In this document: positions 51,171 to 60,635 of the stretch, piece by piece
Layout: every line of letters begins with the position of its first letter
How positions within the stretch are numbered: the first letter of the stretch is position 1
Source: Saccharothrix sp. ALI-22-I
GTDB taxonomy: Bacteria; Actinomycetota; Actinomycetes; Mycobacteriales; Pseudonocardiaceae
Assembly (NCBI RefSeq): GCF_001984175.1
Contig: NZ_MTQP01000039.1
Span: forward strand, 27,889 to 91,888
Direction: 5' to 3'
DNA length: 64,000 nt
Translations under genes and position numbers: made by a program
Notes under the pieces: model-generated
What the model was told of the DNA's origin: nothing
Databases searched by the model: none
What the model saw: the letters and a program-made list of their open reading frames with translations, nothing else

Positions 51171-52520
51171 TCACTTACCCGGCATCGCTGAGGACGCGGC
51201 CTGTTCCGCGACGGCGAGGTCGTCGGCCCGGCGGTCCCGAACGGTGGTCTCGTCGGTGCGCTGGACGCCGGCGGCGCGCAGGTCGTTGACACAGCCGGGT
51301 ACGTCGGCGACGGACTCGCAGTTGTCCGGCCGGTTGCCGCTCACCACGGCCCCGTTGACCAGCGTGACGTGTCCCCTCAGGGTGTAGATGCCGCCGCCGG
51401 AGGCCGGGAGGCGGGAGGAACCTGCTCCGGGCTCGCCCGCGGCGTTGTCGCTGACCGTTCCGCCGTCGAGGGTGAGGGTGTCGTAGAACACGCCGAGTCC
51501 GCCGCCGCCACCGCCGAAGCCGGCCCAACCCGCGTACCCGCCGGCCCCCGCGACACCGGCGTCGCCCCCGCGACCGGCGCGGTTACCGGTGATCGTGGTT
51601 CCGGTGATGACCGGATTCAGCGGCTGGCCTTCTCTGGTGGCGATGAACACCCCGGCGCCCGTACCGCCGCTACCGCCGTCTCCACCGCCACCGCGGGTGG
51701 CGCCCCCTGAACCACCCTGGGCGCCGTCCGCGGCGATGTTGCCGGTGATGCTGCTGCCGGTGATCCGCAGGATGGTGCCGCTGGTGACGTCGATGCCGCC
51801 ACCGAAACCACCTGAGCCGCCCCGACCGCCCGGCTTCGTGCCCGTACCGTTGCCGCCCCGACCACTGGCTCCAGTGGTGTTGTTGCTGATCGAGCTGTTG
51901 GTGATCGTCAGCGCCACCGGGGTGGAGCTGTAGGAGGCGATGCCGCCGCCGAAACCGCCGAGCCCGCCGCGACCGGCCGAGGCGGTGGCGGTGGCGTCGG
52001 CGCCGGGAGCACCCGCCCCTGCGCTGTTACCGGTGATCACGCTGTTGGTGATGGTCAGCGGGCCCCAGTTCTGGATACCGCCACCAGCCCCGCCCGAGTT
52101 CCCATCTCCGTAGGAGTTGGCACCGACGCCATCGGGGGCGTGGCCGCCGGCGATGGTGACCTCGTTGAGGGTCAGGTCACCCCAGTTGGAGATGATCCGG
52201 AACTGGGGTGCGGTCTGGACCCGGGCGATGGTGGAGTGGTTGCCGTTGATGGTGAGCTTGCCCCTGATGGTGGGCAGCCCAGCGTTCCAGGCGGTATCGG
52301 CGGGCGCGGTGAGTGCGTAGACGCAGTTCGGCGTTAAGGACAGGGTGTCCGGGGCATCGGTGGCGTTGGCCGCGGCGACTGCCTGGACCAGTGCGGCCGG
52401 GTCGCAGGGAACGTTGATGTCGGCGGCGTGGGCCGGTGGAGCAGCCAGGGTGAGTGCTCCCAGTGCGGTCACTGCCGTGGCGGCGACGGATCGTCTTCGG
52501 GATCTTGTGCGCTGCGGCAT
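51171..52520 (-). CDS. Secreted glycine-rich right-handed beta-helix protein
   Basis: 449 residues. Signal peptide (RSRRRSVAATAVTALGALTL to AHA), then PbH1-type parallel beta-helix turns: repeated LTITNSVITGNSAG / LTITNSSISNNTTG / LRITGSSITGNIAA / ITGTTITGNRAG units separated by Gly-rich loops (GGSGGFGGGI and similar). Resembles the N-terminal passenger of polymorphic outer-membrane-like or pectate-lyase-fold surface proteins; in Gram-positives such proteins are exported adhesins or polysaccharide-active. No catalytic site identified. The last ~37 residues after VPGCVN look appended and may be a fusion tail. GAGAGG lies seven bases before ATG. Confidence 0.75.
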   Translation of the reverse strand: MPQRTRSRRRSVAATAVTALGALTLAAPPAHAADINVPCDPAALVQAVAAANATDAPDTLSLTPNCVYALTAPADTAWNAGLPTIRGKLTINGNHSTIARVQTAPQFRIISNWGDLTLNEVTIAGGHAPDGVGANSYGDGNSGGAGGGIQNWGPLTITNSVITGNSAGAGAPGADATATASAGRGGLGGFGGGIASYSSTPVALTITNSSISNNTTGASGRGGNGTGTKPGGRGGSGGFGGGIDVTSGTILRITGSSITGNIAADGAQGGSGGATRGGGGDGGSGGTGAGVFIATREGQPLNPVITGTTITGNRAGRGGDAGVAGAGGYAGWAGFGGGGGGLGVFYDTLTLDGGTVSDNAAGEPGAGSSRLPASGGGIYTLRGHVTLVNGAVVSGNRPDNCESVADVPGCVNDLRAAGVQRTDETTVRDRRADDLAVAEQAASSAMPGK

Positions 52521-52726
52521 CGAGGAACCTCTCGGATCAAGGGATCGGGATGAGTGCTGACGAACAGGCCGGCGACCACGACCAGCGGGGTCCCCGGCGG
52601 CGGCTTCGGTCGGCACGACCAGGCCGCCCTCCGATTGGCCCCCCACGGGCACGGCAACCGCCCCGGACGAGGCTACCGAAATGTGCGGATCATGAAGACG
52701 TCAAGGACGAAGCGTCTCGTCGCGGC

Positions 52727-54022
52727 TCACTCCTGTGCTGGTTCGGTGGGTCGGGGTTCGGGGCCGTGTTCGGTGTTGACGGCCTTGCGCAGGTCGGGCA
52801 GCAGCCAGGCGCACACGACGACGCCGACGATGCACAGCAACCCACCGGAGAGAGCGGCCAACGCCGGTGACGCCAGGCTCGCGATCGCGCCTGCCCTGGC
52901 GTCACCGAGTCGCGGCGCGGCGTTCGTCTGGGCCAGCCACAGTCCGCTGACCCGTCCGCGCAGCTCGTCGGGGACCGAGCGCTGCACCAGCGTGCTGCGG
53001 CACATCTCCGACACGACGTCGGCCGCCCCGGCCACGGCGAGCGAGACCAACGCGATCGGAAACGACGTGACGAGACCGAAAACAGCGATGGCGGCACCCC
53101 AGGCCGCGACCGAGTACAGGGTCAGGTGCCCCAGCCGGTGCACCCGCCCGACCCAGCCACTGCCCAACGCCGCCAGCAACGCGCCGGCCGCCGGTGCGGC
53201 GTACAGCAGGCCGACGCTCTCCGGCCCGGCGTCGAACACGGCGGTGCCGAACGCCGGGAACAACGCCCTGGGCATCCCGAACACCATGGCGTTGAGGTCG
53301 ATCAGCATGACCCCGCGCAGGATCGGCTGGTCCTTGGTGAACTTGAGACCACGTGTCAGGGACCGGCCGATACCCAGCAGCCCCACGTCGCCGTGCGCGT
53401 CGGAACGCTCGGGCGGCGCGGGCTTCGTCATCACCAGCAACACGGCGAACACCGCGAAGCTCACCATGTCCGCCAGGTACACCCAGGGCAGCCCGGCCGA
53501 CCCGATCAGCACACCGCCGATCGCGGGCCCGATGAACACACCGGCCTGGATGACGATCGCGTTGAGCGCCGCCGCGGAGGGCAACAGCCTCGGCCCGACA
53601 GCCCGCGCACTGAGAGCCGTGTAGGCCGGGGCGGTCAGCCCCCCGAGCAACGCCCGCACGGCCACCAACAGGAACACCGCGACCAACGGAGTAGTGGCCC
53701 CCAACGCCACGACCGCCAGCCCACCGGAGGTCAACACCGACACGCACTGGAGGACCAGCAACAGCCGCCGCCGGTCCATCCGATCGGCCACCACCCCGCC
53801 CAACAACATGCCGAGCACCTGCGGCACCAGCTCCACCACGCTGAGCAGACCGACCATCCACGACGACCCGGTGAGCACGTAGACCTGGTACGCGACGGCG
53901 ACCGTGGCCATCTGGCTACCCAGGACCGAGATCAGATAGCCGGCGAAGACAAGCCGGTAGTCCCGCCGTTCCCGGAGCGGGCTCACATCCACCACAAACC
54001 GGCTCAGGAATCCCGAGGTCAA
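52727..54022 (-). CDS. MFS exporter (EntS/enterobactin-exporter-like)
   Basis: 431 residues, 12 hydrophobic segments: RDYRLVFAGYLISVLGSQMA, VELVPQVLGMLLGGVVADRM with DRRRLL (loop 2-3), and LRGRVSGLWLAQTNAAPRLG late in the protein, typical of EntS/MFS_3 exporters of siderophores or drugs. TTG 54022 (AGGGGA ahead) is the best-supported start; longer forms are possible. No siderophore genes adjacent. Confidence 0.85.
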   Translation of the reverse strand: MTSGFLSRFVVDVSPLRERRDYRLVFAGYLISVLGSQMATVAVAYQVYVLTGSSWMVGLLSVVELVPQVLGMLLGGVVADRMDRRRLLLVLQCVSVLTSGGLAVVALGATTPLVAVFLLVAVRALLGGLTAPAYTALSARAVGPRLLPSAAALNAIVIQAGVFIGPAIGGVLIGSAGLPWVYLADMVSFAVFAVLLVMTKPAPPERSDAHGDVGLLGIGRSLTRGLKFTKDQPILRGVMLIDLNAMVFGMPRALFPAFGTAVFDAGPESVGLLYAAPAAGALLAALGSGWVGRVHRLGHLTLYSVAAWGAAIAVFGLVTSFPIALVSLAVAGAADVVSEMCRSTLVQRSVPDELRGRVSGLWLAQTNAAPRLGDARAGAIASLASPALAALSGGLLCIVGVVVCAWLLPDLRKAVNTEHGPEPRPTEPAQE

Positions 54023-54398
54023 AACATCCCCTGTCGCTGAGTGAAGTGGAGCGCGGTCGACCCTCTCGGGTTCCGTCGAATCCGTCAAATCGCGTCTGCG
54101 GCGCCCATGCGCTATTAAGCCATGCCCACAACCGGCGGCGTCGGCCAGTTTGAGTGGAATCACTTTAAATCGGTGTCGCATGGGGGTGAAATCTGATTGT
54201 GGGCAAAAATTTCCATTTCGGGGGCGCGGTCGTACCGGCGTCGATTGTCGCGTGCCAGAGGCTGATGGCGTCCGACTGGACGTCAGCGATCACCGCTGAC
54301 GATACGTCCGAATGGCATCGGCAGCGGCATCGGTTCATGATCTGCGTGAACGGCGTTCGGCGCACGCCGGGAGCCGACACACGGAGGTGGGCCGCGCG

Positions 54399-55031
54399 GT
54401 GAACGACCAATTGCCCGGAATCCTCGGTGAGGTGGCCTCCGCCTTGGATCGTTACGGCTACGTCGCGGTGTTCTCCACGGTGTTCGTGGAGAGCTTCGGG
54501 GTCCCGGCTCCCGGCCAGACGGTTCTCGTCGTGGCGGGCATCTACGCGGGTACCGGACACCTCAACGTGTTCGGCGTCGCGTTGGTGGCGCTGCTCGCCG
54601 CGGTCGTCGGAGACAGCCTCGGCTACATGATCGGCCGCCTCGGCGGCAGGCCGTTGGTGCTGAAGGTCGGACGCTACGTGTTCCTCACCGACGAACGGCT
54701 GCGCAAGGCCGAGGGCTTCTTCGTCCGGCACGGCAACAAGGTCGTCGTGGCGGCGCGGTTCGTGGACGGTCTGCGCCAGGTCAACGGCGTGGTCGCGGGC
54801 GTGGTGCGGATGCCGTGGCCGCGGTTCGTCACGTTCAACGCGATCGGCGCGGTGCTCTGGGTCGCGTTGTGGACTCTGCTGGGTTATCTGGCCGGCGACC
54901 ACGTCACCGTCATCTACGACGACATCCGGCGTTACCAGGGGTACTTGCTCGTCGCGCTGGGCTGCCTGCTGGTGGTCGGCCTGGTCCTCGCCCTGCGTCA
55001 CCGACGCGGCCGCTCGCAACGACGGCGGTGA
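54399..55031 (+). CDS. DedA/VTT-domain membrane protein
   Basis: 210 residues. STVFVESFGVPAPGQTVLVV (re-entrant helix with the Glu of the VTT domain), GDSLGYMIGRLGGRPLV, and FVDGLRQVNGVVAGVVRMPW, F-x(3)-R type motif of DedA proteins. DedA proteins act as undecaprenyl-phosphate or phospholipid translocases. GTG 54399 lies 11 bases after GGAGG; GTG 54387 in frame is possible. Stop overlaps a small ORF start. Confidence 0.88.
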   Translation: MNDQLPGILGEVASALDRYGYVAVFSTVFVESFGVPAPGQTVLVVAGIYAGTGHLNVFGVALVALLAAVVGDSLGYMIGRLGGRPLVLKVGRYVFLTDERLRKAEGFFVRHGNKVVVAARFVDGLRQVNGVVAGVVRMPWPRFVTFNAIGAVLWVALWTLLGYLAGDHVTVIYDDIRRYQGYLLVALGCLLVVGLVLALRHRRGRSQRRR

Positions 55032-55333
55032 ACCAGTGGTCGCGGCACGCCGAAATGCCGCAGTGGGCGCTGCCGGACGTTCCCGGCTACGACGTCGACG
55101 AGCTGTCGGAGGGTCGCGCGCCACCCCCGCCGGCCGCCAAGCCGCCTACCGTGCGCCCCGACCTCCCGCGGCACATCGCCTTGCTGGCGGCGGTGGCGGA
55201 TTACCTGATGCCTGCGCGGGCAGGACCCGGCCGCCGCGGCGGCCACGCTGACCGGGGCTCAGGCCGTGAGCCTTCTCGCTCACGGCCCGAGGTAGTCGAG
55301 GGCGCTCCCGTGGATGCCGTGTTGTGGTTGTAG
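55028..55333 (+). CDS. Small hypothetical protein coupled to DedA
   Basis: 101 residues; GTG overlaps the dedA stop. N-terminal half plausible protein (WALPDVPGYDVDELSEGRAP, LPRHIALLAAVADYLMP); the C-terminal half crosses a strong hairpin and is Arg/Gly-rich, so the natural protein may have been truncated or replaced there. No family recognised. Confidence 0.4.
   Translation: MNQWSRHAEMPQWALPDVPGYDVDELSEGRAPPPPAAKPPTVRPDLPRHIALLAAVADYLMPARAGPGRRGGHADRGSGREPSRSRPEVVEGAPVDAVLWL
55257..55293. terminator. Bidirectional hairpin between dedA operon and methyltransferase
   Basis: GGCCGTGAGC (55262-55271), loop CTTCTC, GCTCACGGCC (55278-55287): ten perfect G/C-rich pairs, extendable by CTC/GAG past one mismatch. 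Lies between convergent genes. No long T-run, as is normal in actinobacteria. Confidence 0.65.
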
Positions 55334-55420
55334 TCGGCGTCCACCAGGGCGGTGAGCGTTTCCCTGGACACGGGGGTGGGAGCGCAGCGGCTTTCCCCGG
55401 TCTCTGTCGGCACAGCCGCC

Positions 55421-56266
55421 TTATTTTGTGCCTACTCCGATGTTCAAGGGCGCCGTGAACACGGCCGGGCCGTTGTGGGCGGACCGTTCGCGGATCATGC
55501 CGTCGAGCACCCGGATGATGTCTTCGCGCTGCTCGTCCGTGAAGTCGGCGACGAGCGCGCCGGGAATCGGGTTTCCACCGATGCACCAGTCCCAGAGCTG
55601 CTGTCCGCTCAGCACTTCGATCCGTTCGTGGTGACTCGTGTCGACGGTGACGTCCTTCAAGCCCGCATCGGTCAGCCTCCGACGCAGGACTTCCGGGTCC
55701 GAGACCTGGAACTCCAGCGGTGGCTCGTCCTCCGGGATGCCCTCGAATTCGGGGACGACCGCCCGCACCGCGCTGACGAAGAAGTGCAGTGCCTCGAACT
55801 CGTCCGGGTTCCCGTACGCGGTGAGGAAGACGCGTCCACCGGGCTTCGTCACCCGGACCATCTCCCGCAGCGCCCGCGCCTGATCCGGGACGAGCATGAC
55901 GCCGAACTGCGAGCCGGTGACGTCGTAGGTGTCGTCGGCGATGTCGAGCCGGTGGCATTCCATCACTCGGCCTTCGGCGTCCAGCCCTTCGGCTGCCACG
56001 TGCGCGTTGAAGCGCTCGATCATCCCGGGCGCCCAATCGACGGCCAGCACCTTGGCGCCGAGCCGTGCCGCCGGGAGGCCCAGTCCGCCGGGGCCGGTGG
56101 CGACGTCGAGGAACGTGTCGCCCTTCCGCACACCCGCGAGCCGCAGTCCGGCCAGGGCCAGATCGGACTCACCCGGTGCGACGTGCTCGTCGTACAGCGC
56201 CGCGATCGCATCCCACGCCTCGACGGGGAAACCTTGCCGTGTCGTCTCGTGCTGCATATCCGTCAT
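55421..56266 (-). CDS. SAM-dependent methyltransferase (UbiE/MenG-like class I)
   Basis: 281 residues. SAM motif I FLDVATGPGGLGLPAA (about 53-68), motif II acidic VLAVDWAPGMI, and LREMVRVTKPGGRVFL (motif IV/V). A C-terminal extension (about 170-281; FEGIPEDEPPLEFQVSD, WDWCIGGNPIPGALVAD) is shared with a subgroup of actinobacterial small-molecule methyltransferases. ATG 56266 or 56257. Substrate unknown. Confidence 0.85.
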   Translation of the reverse strand: MTDMQHETTRQGFPVEAWDAIAALYDEHVAPGESDLALAGLRLAGVRKGDTFLDVATGPGGLGLPAARLGAKVLAVDWAPGMIERFNAHVAAEGLDAEGRVMECHRLDIADDTYDVTGSQFGVMLVPDQARALREMVRVTKPGGRVFLTAYGNPDEFEALHFFVSAVRAVVPEFEGIPEDEPPLEFQVSDPEVLRRRLTDAGLKDVTVDTSHHERIEVLSGQQLWDWCIGGNPIPGALVADFTDEQREDIIRVLDGMIRERSAHNGPAVFTAPLNIGVGTK

Positions 56267-56384
56267 GTCCGGCTCCCTTCCAATGCCCCTGTCAACCGGA
56301 CGTTAAGCGCGGAAAAGCCGGACAGCTTCGGACGAACGACCCAGACCTCCTCTTGAGGGCGTGGGTAGTTCTGTCCACACGCCC

Positions 56385-58016
56385 CTAGATCAGGGCGTTC
56401 TCGTACGCGTAGGCAGTGGCCGCCGCGCGGGACGGCACCCGGATCTTGGTGAAGCAGTTGCTGACGTGGCGGGCGACGGTTTTCTCGGAGAGGCCGAGTT
56501 CTTTCGCGATCGCGCGGTTCGTCCTGCCGGACGCGACCAGCCTCAGCACCTCCACCTCACGCGCGGTCAGGCCGCCGGGGGCCTTCCCGTACGGCGATCT
56601 CATCAGTGCGTCGAGCCGGTCGACATCCGGTGTGGCCCCGAGCTGCTCGAAGACCGTCCGCGCGCCGTGGAACTCCATGTCGGACGTCTCGGGATCGTCG
56701 AGTGCGCGGCAGGCCAGCCCTGTGAGCACCCGGACGCGTGCCATCTCGTGCGGAGCGTCCAACTCGCGCCACAGCGATCCGGCGTTGCGGAGCTTCCGCA
56801 ACGCCGATCGCGCGTCACGTTCGGCGAGCAGGACCGCTCCGGCGGCTGAAGCGGCCACCGCGTCCAGGTACGGAGCGTCCAAGGCACCCGCGATCTGCGC
56901 GAGCTCGTCGGCTCCTGTGCGGGCCGACGGCACATCGCCGGCGGCGATCATGACCTCGACGTACGCGGGCAGCGCGCGCGACCGTGCGGACGGGTCGTCG
57001 GTTTCGGCGACCACGCGCCGCATCACGGCGGACGCCACGTCGATCCGTCCCTGCGCCAACCTGAGCAGCGCGAGACCCGGCTCGGGCCGGCGGCCCGCTT
57101 CACCGGCCTTGCGGTAGCTCTGCTCGGCCTTCGTGAACTCCCCGCGCAACCGCTGCAGCTCGCCGAGCTGGTAGTACGCCGCACCGAGCGTGTCCCACTC
57201 GACCGGTCCGGACAGGAGGTCGCAGGCCTGCTCGGCGGCCTGCAGCGCGTCGTTCCACGCGCCTTGCAGCTGCATGAGCTCGCACCGGTGGACCAGGCAG
57301 TTGCCCCGATAGGGGACGAGGTCGGGTTGGGAGTCGCACCAGCGGGTGAGCGCCGCGGTCCACTCACGGGCGCGACGCAGGTCGAACAGGTCGGAGCAGG
57401 CCCCGATCACGGCGCAGTAGGCGATCCCGGCGTACATCGGTGAGACTTCGCCGGACGTCACCCCGGCCATGACCTCGTCCAGCAGACCGACGCCCGCGGG
57501 GCCCTGTCCCCGCATGACCAGGCACATGCCCTGGCCGAGTCGTGACATCGTCACCAGGTCGAGGTCGCCGAAGCGCCGGCCGGCCTGGACGCTCTCGGTG
57601 AATGCCGGCTCCGCCCCCGCGGGGTCTCCGCCCCACATCCGCGCGTACGCGTTCCAGATGAGCAGCCACGCCTGTTCCGCGCACTCGTCGCAGCCTTCGA
57701 GCACGCGTCCGGCGCGTGCGAACCACCCCATCGCCGGCGCGACCTCGCCCCGGAACATCAGACCGGAACCGATCAGGACGGCGTTGCGCGCGGCGCGCTG
57801 CGGATCGTCACGGAGAAGGGCCTCATGGTGGGCACGCGTCCACACGCGCGCGGACACCTCGTCGTTGCCCGTCAGGTACGCGGCGAGCCCGAATCGTTCA
57901 AGGTCGTCGAGGTCGAGTGGTGTGTCGGCATCGGCGGCCGCGAGCTGGGTGTACGCGACGCCCCATGAGCGCTGCGCGAAGGACGTGCGCCCCTGCTCAA
58001 GCCCATCGGCCGTCAT
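56385..58016 (-). CDS. LuxR-type regulator with TPR-like repeats
   Basis: 543 residues. The N-terminal ~460 are TPR-like helical repeats (GNDEVSARVWTRAHHEALLR, EVAPAMGWFARAGRVLEGCD, AGAEPAFTESVQAGRRFGDL, GEFTKAEQSYRKAGEAGRRP) without a nucleotide-binding P-loop. C-terminal LuxR HTH: LTAREVEVLRLVASGRTNRAI then AKELGLSEKTVARHVSNCFT. Similar proteins are orphan transcription activators of unknown signal. ATG 58016. Same strand as a membrane protein gene behind it (57-base gap). Confidence 0.88.
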   Translation of the reverse strand: MTADGLEQGRTSFAQRSWGVAYTQLAAADADTPLDLDDLERFGLAAYLTGNDEVSARVWTRAHHEALLRDDPQRAARNAVLIGSGLMFRGEVAPAMGWFARAGRVLEGCDECAEQAWLLIWNAYARMWGGDPAGAEPAFTESVQAGRRFGDLDLVTMSRLGQGMCLVMRGQGPAGVGLLDEVMAGVTSGEVSPMYAGIAYCAVIGACSDLFDLRRAREWTAALTRWCDSQPDLVPYRGNCLVHRCELMQLQGAWNDALQAAEQACDLLSGPVEWDTLGAAYYQLGELQRLRGEFTKAEQSYRKAGEAGRRPEPGLALLRLAQGRIDVASAVMRRVVAETDDPSARSRALPAYVEVMIAAGDVPSARTGADELAQIAGALDAPYLDAVAASAAGAVLLAERDARSALRKLRNAGSLWRELDAPHEMARVRVLTGLACRALDDPETSDMEFHGARTVFEQLGATPDVDRLDALMRSPYGKAPGGLTAREVEVLRLVASGRTNRAIAKELGLSEKTVARHVSNCFTKIRVPSRAAATAYAYENALI

Positions 58017-58073
58017 CGTTCCATTGTGGGTCTGACGCCCCACTCCGGCACCGCGTGAGCCGTCCAACCGGCC

Positions 58074-58754
58074 TCACGAGCTGAGGTGGTGGTTCCGCTC
58101 CCGCGACACCGGTTCGCCGGCGTGATGGGGCTGCTTCGCCATCGCGTACGCCAGCGGGAGGAGAGCCGCGAGTCCCGCGACGCCTTGCACGTGGAACTGG
58201 ACGGCGGACAGCGGGACGAAGCGCGACAGAGCCATGACGACGAACGCCACCACGACGAGCCTCGTGAGCCCGGTGCTCAGAACCCGGCTTCGCGCCACGC
58301 CCCTCGCCATGCCGAGCACCCCGACGCCGAAGGCGAGCGCCCCGACGATCAACAACGGGACGAACCAGGGGACCAGCGCCTCCTGCGCCGCCCGAGCGCT
58401 CCCGCCCGTCTCGACCGCCGCGAGCGGCGCGAACTCCATCCCGGGCAGCATCGCGTACAGAGTGTTCCCGATGATGACGAACGGCAGTGCGGCGGCGCTC
58501 CAGCGATCTTCGCCCGCCTCGCGGAGGTAACCGCGGACCGCGAGGAACGCCAGGCTCAGCAGCCCGAATGCCACACCGGCCCCGAGGTGTGCGACCGCCC
58601 AGCGCGACGGGTCGAGTTCCACGGCCGAGGCCACTGCGTCGAGGTTCGGCTGGCGTCCCGGGAGGTGCGGGTGGTAGCTGAGCGCAGTGAGCAGGACTAC
58701 GGGTGCGATCACCACGATGCCCACGCGAGCCGGACGTCTGGTCGAGGCGGACAT
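58074..58754 (-). CDS. Membrane protein, six to seven helices
   Basis: 226 residues, hydrophobic segments at about 10-28, 52-74, 85-105, 125-150, 163-180 and 188-205. The pattern (LPGRQPNLDAVASAVELDPS, RWAVAHLGAGVAFGLLSLAF) resembles DUF4386-like or other small actinobacterial integral proteins; not assigned. Lies between two LuxR-type regulators on the same strand and may be their target or sensor partner. Confidence 0.65.
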   Translation of the reverse strand: MSASTRRPARVGIVVIAPVVLLTALSYHPHLPGRQPNLDAVASAVELDPSRWAVAHLGAGVAFGLLSLAFLAVRGYLREAGEDRWSAAALPFVIIGNTLYAMLPGMEFAPLAAVETGGSARAAQEALVPWFVPLLIVGALAFGVGVLGMARGVARSRVLSTGLTRLVVVAFVVMALSRFVPLSAVQFHVQGVAGLAALLPLAYAMAKQPHHAGEPVSRERNHHLSS

Positions 58755-58850
58755 GAGTGCCTCCTGTGGTCGAAGCCGTTTCCGATGGCCCTGACGCTAG
58801 GACGGAACGCGGGCTGACCCCATCGGGAGTTCTCCCCATGCCGTGACGCC

Positions 58851-60413
58851 CTATGCCGTGACGCCCTGCTGCATGGCGAACAGCATCGCCCCCGCACGCG
58901 TGGAGACCCCCATCTTCCGGTAGGAGTTCTGGACGTGGTGGTCCGCGGTCTTGACCGAGATCCCGAGGGCTCGGGCAACCTGCTTGGTCTGCAGGCCGCG
59001 GACGAGCAGGACGACGACCTCGCGCTCGCGGTCGGTCAGCCCGGCGGGGTGCGGGATCCGCGGGACGTGTTGACCGGCCGCCACGAGCACGGCGCCGACC
59101 GCCTCGGGGTCCAGTCGGCCGGCCCGTGCCTCGGCACTGACCGTCTCGGCGGCCTGTTCCGGCGACATCGGCGCACGGTGCGGCCGGGGCTCCGTCATGG
59201 CGTGGTACGCGTCGGCCACGGCGAGCACACGAGCGGGCACGCCCAGTACCGGGGCGGTGGCCTCGCGGTGGTAACCGGTGCCGTCGAGACGTTCGTGGTG
59301 GAAAGCCGCGATGGGGGTGAGCGCGGCGAGGAACGGCGCGCGGTTGAGGACGCGCTCGGTGTGGTAGGCGTGCAGCCTGACCCGCTCCCAGTCGTCCGGT
59401 GACAGCGGGCCGGCGTGCTGCCAGATGCGGACGGGCACCGCGACCCGCCCCAGGTCGTGCACGAGGGCCGCCCGCCGCAGCGCGCGGATCTCCTCGGCGG
59501 GGAGTCCACATCGCCCGCCGGCGGCTGCGGCCAGTTCGGCGACACCTGCCGAGTGACCGACCAGGTGTGGCGAGAGGAGGTCGGCGAAGTCGCCGATGGA
59601 ACTCACCGCGCGGTCGATGGCCTCCCCTTCCAGCACGAGGTGCGGTCGGGGCTCGTAGGAGAGCGCGTCCGCCCAGGCCGAGGTGTGCGGATCGATGGCC
59701 AGGATCTCGGCGGCACGGTCCGCGAAGCGCCTCGCGACGTCCGGGTCGAACGCGCCACCGGCGCGGCCGCGCACCGCCCTGGTCGCGTGGTCGTCGCCTC
59801 CCAGCATGCGTTGGAAGGCGGCGTCACGGGCGACGTGGACGATCCGCATAGGCAGGGGGATCGCGTCGCCCTGAGCGCCCCGGCCGCCACCCCGACCGTC
59901 CCAACGGTCGTTCGCGTGCACGAACAAGGCCGACGTCGCGGACGGGAGGCCGAGTCTGCGCGTCAGCATCTGCGCGACGTCGCACTCGGCGGCCACGACA
60001 GCGGGAAACTCGTGCACCAGCCTCGGCAGTCGTCGAGCAATCCGCATCGCGCGCACGACAGGGGGGCGGCCCGGTGACGCGACGGCGCGGGCCATCCCGG
60101 CCAACGTCTGCCTCGGCGACCCGAACCGGACCGGGACGCCGTACGTCGTCAGCGCGTTGTCCCCGTCGAACATCTTCGCCGCCATCCCCGCGTTGGCGGT
60201 ACAACCGACGTAGTACAGCAACGAGGCGTAGTAGGCCTGCGCCGTTGTCCCGGCGTCGGTACCCAGGCTGTCGCAGAGCCGTGCCGCGATGAGCGCGCTG
60301 TGCAGACCGTGTTCGAGGGGCACCCCGAGACCGAGGTCCGTCGCGAGGGAAAGCGCCGCGACGACCTCCGCCGTGCGGACCCGCTCCTCACCCCGCGACG
60401 TGTCGTCGGGCAC
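58851..60413 (-). CDS. HD-GYP domain protein with C-terminal LuxR helix-turn-helix
   Basis: 520 residues. Two tandem HD-type regions: a degenerate N-terminal one (LEHGLHSALIAARLCDSLG, LLYYVGCTANAG) and a full HD-GYP core (ALVHDLGRVAVPVRIWQHAG, HHERLDGTGYHREA, ARVLAVADAYHAMTEPRPHR). C-terminal LuxR HTH: LTDREREVVVLLVRGLQTKQ then VARALGISVKTADHHVQNSY. HD-GYP proteins are c-di-GMP or related nucleotide phosphodiesterases; here direct fusion to a DNA-binding domain suggests a nucleotide- or metal-regulated transcription factor. GTG 60413. Monocistronic. Confidence 0.88.
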   Translation of the reverse strand: MPDDTSRGEERVRTAEVVAALSLATDLGLGVPLEHGLHSALIAARLCDSLGTDAGTTAQAYYASLLYYVGCTANAGMAAKMFDGDNALTTYGVPVRFGSPRQTLAGMARAVASPGRPPVVRAMRIARRLPRLVHEFPAVVAAECDVAQMLTRRLGLPSATSALFVHANDRWDGRGGGRGAQGDAIPLPMRIVHVARDAAFQRMLGGDDHATRAVRGRAGGAFDPDVARRFADRAAEILAIDPHTSAWADALSYEPRPHLVLEGEAIDRAVSSIGDFADLLSPHLVGHSAGVAELAAAAGGRCGLPAEEIRALRRAALVHDLGRVAVPVRIWQHAGPLSPDDWERVRLHAYHTERVLNRAPFLAALTPIAAFHHERLDGTGYHREATAPVLGVPARVLAVADAYHAMTEPRPHRAPMSPEQAAETVSAEARAGRLDPEAVGAVLVAAGQHVPRIPHPAGLTDREREVVVLLVRGLQTKQVARALGISVKTADHHVQNSYRKMGVSTRAGAMLFAMQQGVTA

Positions 60414-60635
60414 CCGACCACGCTACCGCGCGGCCATGTCGGCGTCCGATTTCGCAAGTCCGCACAGCGCGGCACGGCCGTCCGGTCAGCGGAGTCCGCG
60501 CCGACCGCTACCGGACGTGCCGGGACCGTGGACGCCTGCGTTCGGGGACCGCTGCTCAGCGGTGGTCGGCTGTGCCCGAACGAATGGCTCCTTCCCCTCG
60601 AATTCCTCGCGGTCCGCAAACTTGGTCCGAACAAC

